Assembly: GCA_013204045.1 (NCBI GenBank)
Contig: JABMOQ010000079.1
Span: forward strand, 1 to 55,244
Source of the DNA: Rhodospirillaceae bacterium
GTDB lineage: Bacteria; Pseudomonadota; Alphaproteobacteria; Rhodospirillales; JABHCV01
Direction of reading: 5' to 3'
DNA: 55,244 bases
Of the stretch, positions 1-7,530 are shown in pieces; the first letter of the stretch is position 1; the number at the start of each line of letters is the position of its first letter. The position numbers and the translations under genes were made by a program. The notes below the pieces were generated by a model, which saw only the letters and a program-made list of their open reading frames with translations, made no database searches and was not told where the DNA came from.

Positions 1-356
1 CCCATCTGGCTGGTGGACGCAGCCTGTCTTTCGATGGCCTTGCCACCAACAATCCACCGCATGGCGGGATCACGTCCGAGACGCTCGGCGTCGTTTACGT
101 CCTCATAACCACCAAGGCGTCCAAACACCGATTGGCGTAACTGCCCCGTCATACCGTGCCAACCGTTCTTGCCGGTTCTATTGTCTTGGAAAAGAACTCC
201 GGCAACCTTGGTTAAACCAAGAGCATCGTCAAGTTCTCGATAGGCGAGCAAACCAGCGTCAGAGGTGATCTTGGAACCATGAAATTCCAGTTTCAGGCGG
301 CGGTCAAAATTGACCCTGAGTTCGCCTCGTTTTGTTTCACCCTCTGGGTGTGCCAT
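1..356 (-). CDS. IS1380-family transposase, N-terminal part (runs off the window)
   Basis: Reading the minus strand from ATG at 356 gives about 118 residues beginning MAHPEGETKRGELRVNFD, then RRLKLEFHGSKITSDAGLLA and a GRLGGYEDVNDAERLGRDPA segment. This is the hallmark N-terminus of IS1380-type DDE transposases: the SDAGLLAYRELD motif followed by the YEDVNDAERL..DPAMR motif. The DDE catalytic residues lie further on, beyond the window edge. It is open throughout the visible part, so activity cannot be judged. The family call rests on motif recall, not on a search. Confidence 0.8.
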   Translation of the reverse strand, partial: MAHPEGETKRGELRVNFDRRLKLEFHGSKITSDAGLLAYRELDDALGLTKVAGVLFQDNRTGKNGWHGMTGQLRQSVFGRLGGYEDVNDAERLGRDPAMRWIVGGKAIERQAASTSQM

Positions 357-436
357 TTTCAATGCCCCGTTAATGCCTCAACATATTGATTTTTATATCA
401 GAATTTCAATGTGTAAGACAGAAAATACCGGGGCTA
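1..436 (-). mobile_element. Partial IS1380-family insertion sequence (transposase 5' end)
   Basis: The left edge of the window cuts through an insertion sequence. Its transposase starts at 356 and reads leftwards out of the window. The outer end is probably near 427-436, where the bases read ataccgggg next to the fragment of a methyltransferase gene; that boundary is inferred, because the other end of the element is outside the window and the terminal inverted repeats cannot be compared. The element lies where the first half of the adjacent mod gene should be, so it probably inserted into mod or deleted part of it. Confidence 0.7.
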
Positions 437-437
437 C

Positions 438-1385
438 TTGGGGAATAGGGGTTCAGAGATGGTGAATCTTTCTATAATTCTTGAAAATGTTGCACCTGAA
501 TTCAAACTTTCAAGAGTTTCCGTTGTTCATAATCCCAAAGGGTCAATCACAAAAGATTTTAATAGAGTTCATGAGTATTCGTTGTTCCTAACCAAAGCAG
601 ATAAAAAGGGTAATATCGCCAGAACTTCAGAGAAAAATGACAAGCCTAGAAAAATGCGAAGGTGGGGTGAAAATTCACTTCGTACTGACAGAAGGCCCTC
701 TTTTTATCCAATATATGTTAAGCATGGAAAGGTAGTCCGAATCGGCCCTGTTCCAGATGATGCTTTCCACCCATCTGCTAAAAATATCAGTCTTGAAACT
801 GGCGAAACTGAGATTTGGCCGATTGATCAGGATGGTGTGGAAAGGCGATGGAATTTCGGATTGGACTCAATAGAAAGCAATCTTGACCGCATTGCGGTCA
901 TTAAGGTTGATGGTTTCTTGGATCTTTTCGTTACTCATGAGCAGACAGTTCCGAAAACTGTTTGGACAGGAGGGGAGTTTGATGCAGGGAACTATGGAAA
1001 TACCCTGCTTATCGACATTCTTGGCGACAAGAAATTCGATTTTCCAAAGTCAATCAATCTTGTAAAGCGATGCATTTATCTTTCTACTGCGAGTGATCAA
1101 TCGCCCGTAATCCTTGACTACTTCGCAGGTTCTGGCACCACTGGCCACGCTGTAATCACCCTAAACCGGCAAGACAGTGGTCATCGCAAGTATATACTTG
1201 TCGAGCAAGGTGAGTATTTTGAGACTGTGACGAAACCCCGCATGCAGAAGGTGGTCTATTCCGCTGACTGGAAGGATGGCAAAGCGACTGCACCGCAAAC
1301 GGGCATATCCCATGCCTTCAAAGTTCTCAAAATCGAGAGTTGTCTAACGTCAGCGCCTATGGAACAACTTAGCGGTATTGCATAA
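438..1385 (+). pseudogene. mod: Fragment of a type III restriction-modification DNA methyltransferase (Mod)
   Basis: About 310 residues match the second half of beta-class adenine-N6/cytosine-N4 methyltransferases of type III restriction systems. The SAM-binding motif I is clear (ILDYFAGSGTTGHAV, near residues 225-240) and is followed by RKYILVEQGEYFETVTKPRM, as in Mod proteins. In this class the catalytic DPPY motif IV precedes motif I; no DPPY is present, because the N-terminal part is missing where the IS1380 element abuts. The end also departs from the family (after FKVLKIES), so both ends are lost. No res helicase gene follows. The nominal TTG start at 438 has no meaning for a truncated gene. 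Base composition is clearly more AT-rich than the core region, fitting acquired DNA. It is almost certainly inactive. Confidence 0.8.
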
Positions 1386-1475
1386 GAGAGGATTTCTGGT
1401 TCATCGTAATGACCCGAAGGGGAATGAAGATGAGACAGAAATCGCCGGAAATAGATAAGCTTTGTGACAGGATGT

Positions 1476-2210
1476 TCAGTCATCCTTAGATACCAACACG
1501 TGGCAAATTCGCCTCACGGCGATAACACCGAACGTCGCGGCGATAATGCTCAGAAGGGCCGGGAAAATCGAAAGCATAATTTTAGTTTTGTTGTTGTCCT
1601 TTAGTGCGTCAACCGATTCTTCCATTTCGAGCAGGTCACGGCGTGATGTCTCCTCAATTGAATCATGCAGGAGCTGAATGCTGTTGGAAAAAGCGTCCGC
1701 CCTGGCGTCAAAATCTCCCATTAACTTGTTTCCGCTTTCCACACCCTCCAATACGTAAAGTTCTGCCATTTTTCTACCCAAGTCGTAATAGGGAGGAAAA
1801 TCAGCCGAAATTGACTTCAAGGCAGTGACCAATTCTGACGACTGCATTCCCTGCGCCAGTCGGATGGCATTGGAAATGTGGTCTTCAAAATATTTTGCAT
1901 GCCGGGCGGCCTTCTCAAAACCATCATCATATCCACCAAACCCACGGGTGGCGGATACATCGGTCAAGTATTGCTGAACCTGAATCACATCGAAACGAAT
2001 GGCGTTGATTTGTCGCAGCAGTTCCAGGTCTTCCCTGGCGACACGTTCCAAGATATTGTCCGTCTCCTCAAGAAGGGGTTGTTCAATAACAAATTGAACG
2101 ACAGACCAGCCCGCAATCAGAGATGTGCTGAGAAAGAGGGCAAAAATAATGAGATATAGTTTCTTTCTTATGATACCGACAAACACGTCAACCATTTTCT
2201 TCGTCTCCAT
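1476..2210 (-). CDS. Chemoreceptor-like membrane sensor without a signalling domain
   Basis: 244 residues: a short cytoplasmic N-terminus, a membrane segment at about 17-39, a long helical region of about 170 residues presumably in the periplasm, a second membrane segment at about 212-233, and a short basic tail ending in LVSKDD. This is the topology of the four-helix-bundle sensory module of methyl-accepting chemotaxis proteins, but the protein stops just after the second membrane helix: there is no HAMP domain and no methyl-accepting coiled coil. It could be a genuine short sensor working with the upstream small membrane protein, or a truncated receptor. The start overlaps the end of the upstream gene by 23 bases, so the two are probably translated together. 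Function not assigned. Confidence 0.6.
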   Translation of the reverse strand: METKKMVDVFVGIIRKKLYLIIFALFLSTSLIAGWSVVQFVIEQPLLEETDNILERVAREDLELLRQINAIRFDVIQVQQYLTDVSATRGFGGYDDGFEKAARHAKYFEDHISNAIRLAQGMQSSELVTALKSISADFPPYYDLGRKMAELYVLEGVESGNKLMGDFDARADAFSNSIQLLHDSIEETSRRDLLEMEESVDALKDNNKTKIMLSIFPALLSIIAATFGVIAVRRICHVLVSKDD

Positions 2211-2448
2211 TACCGGGAACTACTTTAGCCCCATCCGAACCTGCGTATGATGTCTTTTCTCTCTCTTTTTCATCCATTTTCTTTTTTGCTTCTTCTAGGT
2301 CATTCATCCGTGCGGCACGCTTGGCAAGAATGACCGTCAGGCTGACGCCTACAATCAATATTGCATAAGAGGCAAAATAAGCCATTTCGGTCGAAACGCT
2401 GAAAATAAGTCCTGATGGCTCGTTCATCTTTAAAATCTCATTCAACAA
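2188..2448 (-). CDS. Small membrane protein with charged coiled-coil tail
   Basis: 86 residues. One membrane segment (about residues 22-43, FASYAILIVGVSLTVILA) is followed by a highly charged helical stretch (NDLEEAKKKMDEKEREK) and an acidic glycine-rich tail. The architecture, one helix plus a short coiled coil, is like that of CcmD or small scaffold proteins, but I do not recognise a family. It is the first gene of a two-gene unit and overlaps the start of the receptor-like gene by 23 bases, which argues that both are real and that the products may act together in the membrane. Confidence 0.55.
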   Translation of the reverse strand: MLNEILKMNEPSGLIFSVSTEMAYFASYAILIVGVSLTVILAKRAARMNDLEEAKKKMDEKEREKTSYAGSDGAKVVPGNGDEENG

Positions 2449-2781
2449 ATCTACAAGAGGAATATAAGTATACTCAGCTCCGGTGAACCGATATCGACAG
2501 TCTCATTCATGTCATATTCAGAAAATAATCACTGGTGATGAGGCCATGCTTGTATATTTAGATAACGCAAGCTAGGTGCTCTGTACATTCAGTATGCAGA
2601 GCTAAAGCCGGCAGTTTTCCAATTGCACCGCTTGCCACCAGGTCAAGGGGAAATAGAAGAAAATCTGCTCACCCCGTTAGTATGTCTGCTTATAAGGGGT
2701 AGAGCGGACATTGATTGGGGTGTGCGTTCAGGTCTGCTTATGACGGTGACCTCAACATCCATTGAAGAGACACTGATATTT
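2449..2781. other. Intergenic stretch with one copy of the dispersed repeat
   Basis: 333 bases without a credible gene. It holds the repeat copy at 2683-2745 and otherwise AT-rich sequence. The only open frame here (2623-2859, plus strand) is low-complexity, runs antisense into the hydrolase gene, and does not resemble a protein. Confidence 0.5.
2683..2745 (+). repeat. Dispersed intergenic repeat, copy A
   Basis: Reads TGTCTGCTTATAAGGGG then TAGAGCGGACATTGATTGGGG, followed about 25 bases on by a second GTCTGCTTATGAC. The same words (CTGCTTATAAGGGG, AGCGGACATT) recur at 3963-4031, 42701-42754 and 43427-43490. Non-coding. Repeats of this look are scattered between genes in many proteobacteria; their function is not known to me. 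Confidence 0.65.
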
Positions 2782-3807
2782 TCAAGCGCAATGTTGCTTG
2801 TACAGTTTCTTCATTTTGAATGTAGAAATAGTGAAATCTTGTGTTACCAGATTGTCTGATTTTAGTTTTTTTACATAGCCCATGACTTCTTCAGAAAAGT
2901 AATTATTGTCCTTTGCACATAATTTATCTTGGCTGTCGGCCAACCAGTCATTTAAGGCACTGCGTCCCGCACCGCTGCCTTTTGATTTTTCCTTTTCCCA
3001 GAAGGCTGCAATGGGTTGACCACGTAAATGATAGGCCAGGAACGCTTTGGTGATCTTGCGGGCTTCAGCCGTGGCCGATGAGCTGTAGCGCATTTTGTTT
3101 CCATATGGATCTTTCTTAGGGGTCTTGTATTTGACAACATCAAAGGCATGGTAGGCTCCTTTAAGGACAAAAGTATCAAGACCCTCGAATCTAGAAGCAT
3201 TGATGCACGGACCTGTATGATATGCGTCATGTTCAGCGGCGATTGCCACAAGCGGGATATCCTTATTCGTGTGACTGGTAATATATTTGCATGTGCCGTA
3301 AACGCTGATCCCCGCCTTGAATGTTCGATTTTCAGGTGACTTTATGCGTCCGCCAACAATGACATTATTGATGCTCATGGCGCCCGAAGAAAATCCCATG
3401 ACGGCAGCCTTGCTGATGTCGATAGATGATTGGGTGGCGAGAAAATCCAGTGCCCCAAGGGCATCACGGCCCTGAAGTACTTCTCTCAATTTGCCTTCCA
3501 TTTTGGTGCAATTTCTTATTTCTCGTGGGCTCAGTGAATTAATTGAAAGTACCGCGTAGCCGAGCCCGGTCAGGAAAGAAGGCCAGTCCCTGGTGGTAGT
3601 TTGATCGGGTCCACCACAGGAATGAAGCAGGACAACTACGGGGTGTGGTCCGGAACTCTCGGGCGTGAATAGGATGGCCTTTAACTTCACAATTTTATTG
3701 CTGCCGGGCTCCTTCATAGAACTATCAAAGGTTACCGACGTTGAATTGAACGCCATCAAAGTCAAAGACATAGCGAAAACGCAAAGTGAGAAAGCCAGTT
3801 TATGCAT
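2782..3807 (-). CDS. Secreted dienelactone-hydrolase-like alpha/beta hydrolase
   Basis: About 341 residues from the ATG at 3807, chosen because it opens directly into a signal peptide (MHKLAFSLCVFAMSLTLMAF); an in-frame ATG at 3843 adds 12 residues. The mature part has the alpha/beta-hydrolase layout of the dienelactone hydrolase family: an oxyanion-loop region HPVVVLLHSCGG, the nucleophile elbow GFSSGA (Ser as nucleophile), an acid in AAEHDAY and the catalytic His in GAYHAFD. It probably acts on an ester in the periplasm; the substrate cannot be told. The C-terminal 80 residues go beyond the usual domain and contain two Cys. No partner gene on the same strand is close. The region is AT-richer than the core. 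Confidence 0.75.
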   Translation of the reverse strand: MHKLAFSLCVFAMSLTLMAFNSTSVTFDSSMKEPGSNKIVKLKAILFTPESSGPHPVVVLLHSCGGPDQTTTRDWPSFLTGLGYAVLSINSLSPREIRNCTKMEGKLREVLQGRDALGALDFLATQSSIDISKAAVMGFSSGAMSINNVIVGGRIKSPENRTFKAGISVYGTCKYITSHTNKDIPLVAIAAEHDAYHTGPCINASRFEGLDTFVLKGAYHAFDVVKYKTPKKDPYGNKMRYSSSATAEARKITKAFLAYHLRGQPIAAFWEKEKSKGSGAGRSALNDWLADSQDKLCAKDNNYFSEEVMGYVKKLKSDNLVTQDFTISTFKMKKLYKQHCA

Positions 3808-3962
3808 TTGTTTTCTTACCAAATATTTACACTCAATTCTCATTTTGAATCCTGACGCTAACCGTTGCTTTCCTATTAACCAAATCTGAATTGTGCTTCT
3901 AGTTTAGAATAAACCTATTTCTCCTTCTGGCTAAAAAGAGAAGTTCCCGTCAGCGGCTAATT

Positions 3963-4031
3963 ATGTCTGCTTTTCTACGCTTAACGGACATTAATTGTCA
4001 GAACCTCTGCTTATAAGGGGGCAAGCGGGCG
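3963..4031 (+). repeat. Dispersed intergenic repeat, copy B (overlaps a stop codon)
   Basis: Reads TCTGCTTTTCTACGCTTAAC, GGACATTAATTGTCAGAA, then CTCTGCTTATAAGGGGGCAA and GCGGGCG. The stretch TTCTAcGCTTAACGGACATTAAtTGTC is almost identical to copy D (43427-43490). The repeat extends over the last codons and stop (4011-4013) of the methyltransferase gene that reads leftwards from 4862. Confidence 0.7.
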
Positions 4032-4862
4032 ATCGGGTTTTACCGCGACAGCCTCAATCAGGCTCACCCGTTCCTCATCAAGGTTACGGCGCAGGTTATA
4101 GGCCTTGGTGCTGATGTCGTCACCGACCAGCATATACACACCGAGTATCGGAAGATTGGGCTCGCCAACCGGTTCTTTCACGTGTGCAAAGGCCTGCTGT
4201 GCAAGATCGGTCTTGTCATTCCAGACCGTAATATCAAAACCGGCCGAAGTTATGACATCGCGGAATTCTTCCGGCGGCACCAGGAAACTTATGGAACTGT
4301 CTTGCGCCCACGGCACCGGGAAATGCAGCGGTGTGTTTTTATGGGCACATACTTCATACAAAACAGCACGGCAGCCGGGTTTGAGAACACGACAGGTTTC
4401 CGATAGCCACGCCAGCTTGTCTTCAACATTCATGTTCATCTGAATCGACCAGACGCCATCAAATGAATTGTCATCAAACGGTAGTTCCAGCGCACTACAG
4501 GCATGGAACCCTACCCGTTCGTGCATGTTTAATAACTGTGTCAGTCGCCCGGCGACATCAATGTATTCATCACTTAAATCTATACCGGTTACGCGGCATC
4601 CGGTTTCATGGGCCAGCCGGCGTGTGGAACCGCCGATGCCGCAACCCACATCCAGGATATGCTGCTCTGGCGTGAAACCGGAAAGTTTAATCAGTTCCCT
4701 GGTTGCGGTGTCGCCCCGGATATGAAATTCATCCACGGGCTGAAGATCATCCAGTGTGATGTTTGACGAATCCTTGCCAAGTTTATCTAGCCCTTCAATG
4801 ATCTTGTTATACAAATCATTTGGCGCGTAATAGCTGTGAATTTTTTTAATATCTTTAATCAT
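4011..4862 (-). CDS. SAM-dependent methyltransferase, class I
   Basis: 283 residues with the classical Rossmann-fold SAM site: motif I ILDVGCGIGGSTR (about residues 89-101), the acidic motif II end GIDLSDEYI, motif III ALELPFDDNSFDGVW and motif post-III VLKPGCRAVLYEV. The pattern is that of the Methyltransf_11/UbiE-like group that includes glycine-betaine-pathway and small-molecule methyltransferases; the substrate cannot be deduced. The C-terminal helices (DEERVSLIEAVA) are typical of this group. It starts 13 bases from the stop of the gamma-glutamyltransferase gene upstream and on the same strand, so they may be cotranscribed. Its last codons and stop lie inside repeat copy B, so the original C-terminus may have been changed by the repeat. 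Confidence 0.8.
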   Translation of the reverse strand: MIKDIKKIHSYYAPNDLYNKIIEGLDKLGKDSSNITLDDLQPVDEFHIRGDTATRELIKLSGFTPEQHILDVGCGIGGSTRRLAHETGCRVTGIDLSDEYIDVAGRLTQLLNMHERVGFHACSALELPFDDNSFDGVWSIQMNMNVEDKLAWLSETCRVLKPGCRAVLYEVCAHKNTPLHFPVPWAQDSSISFLVPPEEFRDVITSAGFDITVWNDKTDLAQQAFAHVKEPVGEPNLPILGVYMLVGDDISTKAYNLRRNLDEERVSLIEAVAVKPDRPLAPL

Positions 4863-4875
4863 TATCAGGCTCCGA

Positions 4876-6507
4876 TTAAAACCCCAGCGCGCAGCCGTCT
4901 TTTCTGGGGTCGGAGCCGCCGGTCAGGACCCCCCGCGTATGATCGATGTGAATGGCCTGGCCGCCGCCGTGGGGCGACTCGACAGTACGCACCGTGTGGC
5001 CGCGTGCCTTTAGTCCCTGGACCGTCTCGGCCGGCAGGCTAGTTTCCACCTCGACTTCCTGGCCGGTGGCGAAAACCCTTGGCATATCCAGGGCTGCCTG
5101 AACGTCCAGTCCATAATCGACCATATTGGTAATCAACCGGCAATGGCCGAACGGCTGATAGTCGCCGCCCATGACGCCGAAGGGCATCTCGACCCGATCC
5201 CCCTTTGTCATCATGCCCGGCATGATCGTGTGCATGGGTCGTTTGCCCGGCCCCATGCAGTTGGGATGATCGGCGTTCAGGTTGAACGAGGCGCCGCGGT
5301 TCTGGAACATGACGCCGGTTTGTGGGCACAGGATACCGCTGCCGAAAGAATGAAAGACGGAATTGATAAAGCTGACCGCATTCAGGTCCCGGTCGACCAC
5401 CGACAGGTACACCGTGTCCGATTTTTGCAAACCAAGATCGGAAATGTCGGGCATGGCCCGGTCCACGGATATTCTCGCCCGCAAGTCGGTGGCCCATTGC
5501 TTGGACAACAATCGTTCCATGGGAACCGTCATGCTAGAGAGATCGGCCATGTGGCGGTTGCGCATCTCAAAAGCCAGTCGCCCGGCTTCGATTTCAAGAT
5601 GGGTGCGCTCCGCCGACAGTGGCGGGTAGGCATTAAGGTCAAACCCTTCGAGCACGTTGAGCATGACCAGCGCCGTCAGCCCCTGATTGTTGGGGGGAAT
5701 CTGGTGAATATCATAGCCCCGGTAGTTGGTGCTGATGGCGTCAACGTAATCGCCGGCGACGGCGGCGAAGTCTTCCATGGAATGAAGCCCGCCCTGCTGC
5801 CCAAGCGTCGCCTGCATGGCCTCGGCCACAGGGCCCTGGTAGAAACCTTTGCTGCCGTCACGGGCAATAATGTCGAGGGTCGTAGCCAGCTGCGGCTGGT
5901 AATGGATGTCGCCTTCACCGGGAACCTGGTTATCGGGCAGGAACGTGGCGCGGGCCGCTTGGCCAGCGGCGAGCAGGTCTTTCGCCTGCAGCCAGTCATG
6001 GCGGACCCGGGCGAAGACCGGGTAGCCATCCCGGGCATATCCGATGGCGGGGGCCAGCAGCCGGGCAAATTCCAGGCTGCCGTGATCCCCGTGGAGCCGG
6101 CACCAGGCATCGATGGCCCCCGGCAGGGTGACCGCGTGCACGGAATCGGTGGCGATCTCGTCCAGGCCCAGTTCCTGGTATCGGGCCAGGGTCGCCGCCC
6201 CGGGCGAACGCCCCGAGCCGTTGTAGGCAATAACCCGGGCCGATCCCTTGGGGCAAAATAGCGCGAAACAATCGCCGCCGATGCCGGTGGATTGCGGCTC
6301 AACCACGGCCAGCACGGCGGCGGCGGCAATCGCCCCATCGACCGCATTGCCGCCATCGTGCAAGGCCTTGACGGCGGCGTACGTGGCAAACGGATGGGAC
6401 GTGGCGGCCATAGCATTCTGGCCATGCACCGCCGACCGGCCGGGAACCATAAAATCTCGCAAAACCTGGCTCTCCCTAGAGAAAAGATTAAAGCGTTTGC
6501 CCATCAC
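4876..6507 (-). CDS. ggt: Gamma-glutamyltransferase family N-terminal-nucleophile hydrolase
   Basis: 543 residues, the normal size for the precursor of a gamma-glutamyltranspeptidase. Family motifs in order: GMAATSHPxAT-like opening, GGNAVDGAIAAAA, TGIGGDCF, LPGAIDAW, PPNNQGLTAL, and the autoprocessing site SDTVYLSVVD, whose Thr (about residue 365) would become the N-terminal nucleophile of the small subunit; then RPMHTIMPGM and GVMGGDYQPFGH. These last features are more like the cytoplasmic GGT/cephalosporin-acylase-like branch than E. coli Ggt. No signal peptide is evident, so the protein may be cytoplasmic. Start uncertain: an in-frame ATG at 6450 begins just before the conserved PGRS. Reaction: hydrolysis or transfer of gamma-glutamyl groups such as from glutathione. 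Confidence 0.85.
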   Translation of the reverse strand: MMGKRFNLFSRESQVLRDFMVPGRSAVHGQNAMAATSHPFATYAAVKALHDGGNAVDGAIAAAAVLAVVEPQSTGIGGDCFALFCPKGSARVIAYNGSGRSPGAATLARYQELGLDEIATDSVHAVTLPGAIDAWCRLHGDHGSLEFARLLAPAIGYARDGYPVFARVRHDWLQAKDLLAAGQAARATFLPDNQVPGEGDIHYQPQLATTLDIIARDGSKGFYQGPVAEAMQATLGQQGGLHSMEDFAAVAGDYVDAISTNYRGYDIHQIPPNNQGLTALVMLNVLEGFDLNAYPPLSAERTHLEIEAGRLAFEMRNRHMADLSSMTVPMERLLSKQWATDLRARISVDRAMPDISDLGLQKSDTVYLSVVDRDLNAVSFINSVFHSFGSGILCPQTGVMFQNRGASFNLNADHPNCMGPGKRPMHTIMPGMMTKGDRVEMPFGVMGGDYQPFGHCRLITNMVDYGLDVQAALDMPRVFATGQEVEVETSLPAETVQGLKARGHTVRTVESPHGGGQAIHIDHTRGVLTGGSDPRKDGCALGF

Positions 6508-6703
6508 CGATGCTGAGAACGCGGCTGATTATTATTGTTATTCTATCCCCCAATATACTTAACCGTATCACTATAGATTTGGTGTTCACAAGCTTGTGGG
6601 GGCCAGAATATTCCGGCAGACAGGCCTTGCCGCCAACGACGCAGCACTTTGGCCTTGGCCTATTAACCGCTACACTTATCAGACATTAATTTAAGGGCCC
6701 CCC

Positions 6704-7102
6704 ATGGACATCCGCGAACGGCGCAATATTCTGGTGACCCGGCGTAACCCGGATAGCAAGCTGGAATATGTATCCAGCATGGCAGGCCATATGTCGGTTT
6801 CCGATAACATGGAGCGTAGCGCGGTCACCTTACGCTATGTGCCCGACAAGGTGATTCTGGACCCGGCCGCCTTCGGCGTCTATCTGGATGCCCTTGGCAC
6901 CCTGACATGGGAGAGCCTGGAAGATGTGGCGGCGGTTATCCTCAACGACATCAACAACGAGTTGATTGCCCGCTGGGTGCAGGTGTCGATCGTCGCCCCG
7001 GACAAGATCCATCCGGGTGTGGATAGCCATCAGGTGCTGCTGGAAGATCATCAGCCGAATTGGGACAACCCGGGCCTGCTGTCGCGCCTTAAGCTGAGTT
7101 GA
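6704..7102 (+). CDS. QueF-like T-fold protein lacking catalytic residues
   Basis: 132 residues. The middle and end match the C-terminal half of QueF, the NADPH-dependent preQ0 reductase of queuosine synthesis: VTLRYVPDK, LEDVAAVILNDINNEL and HQVLLEDHQPNWDNPGLL align with the tunnelling-fold strands and helices. However, the catalytic Cys segment is absent (there is no Cys in the protein) and the substrate-binding ESKSLK motif is replaced by DPAAFGVY, so it should not reduce preQ0. It is probably a divergent T-fold relative of unknown role. No other queuosine gene is near. Its 3' end overlaps the 3' end of fliJ by 14 bases on the opposite strand. Confidence 0.55.
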   Translation: MDIRERRNILVTRRNPDSKLEYVSSMAGHMSVSDNMERSAVTLRYVPDKVILDPAAFGVYLDALGTLTWESLEDVAAVILNDINNELIARWVQVSIVAPDKIHPGVDSHQVLLEDHQPNWDNPGLLSRLKLS

Positions 7103-7526
7103 TTTCGGCCTTGTTTCTGGTAAACGCCTTGATGCCGATCTCGTCCAGTTCAGCCTGCTCGAGGCGGAGTTCCTCTATCTCCTGGCGCTTGTCCCGGTCG
7201 GCCTGTGCTGTTTCGTACTTTTTTAGCTCACGGTAGGCCTGGGTCAGCTCGTCGCGGGCTTCATCGGCTTCCTTGTCGGCGTGGGCGATGGATTGGCCGA
7301 TGCGCTCGCGCCTGGCGATCACATGATCGGCGTAATTGCCGTATAGGAACCCGGCTTCTTCCGGCGAGGCGGCGGCGGCGGCCTGTTCGCTGATCAGCTC
7401 CTCTTCCAGGCGCAGGCCCTGTTGCTCGAGGGCCGCGATCAGGCGCAGGATGGCCCCCAGCTTGCGGCGCTTTTGATCGATGCCCCACTGGTTCAGCCGG
7501 ATCAGGGTTTTCAAGCCGCCTGCCAT
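7089..7526 (-). CDS. fliJ: FliJ-type flagellar export chaperone/stalk protein
   Basis: 145 residues, almost entirely charged alpha-helix with heptad character (for example LEEELISEQAAAAASPEE and ELKKYETAQADRDKRQEIEE), the antiparallel coiled coil expected for FliJ. Similarity in sequence is weak, as usual in this family; the call depends mainly on position, directly downstream of fliI on the same strand with a 4-base gap. FliJ joins the FliI hexamer to FlhA in the flagellar type III export gate. The size (about 140-150 residues) is normal. Confidence 0.8.
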   Translation of the reverse strand: MAGGLKTLIRLNQWGIDQKRRKLGAILRLIAALEQQGLRLEEELISEQAAAAASPEEAGFLYGNYADHVIARRERIGQSIAHADKEADEARDELTQAYRELKKYETAQADRDKRQEIEELRLEQAELDEIGIKAFTRNKAEINSA

Positions 7527-7530
7527 TGTT

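Noticed and set aside
5143-6261. Long open frame (372 codons) on the plus strand inside the gamma-glutamyltransferase gene
   Set aside because: Antisense shadow of a GC-rich gene; composition is rich in His, Arg and Gly and resembles no protein, while the minus-strand frame has all family motifs.
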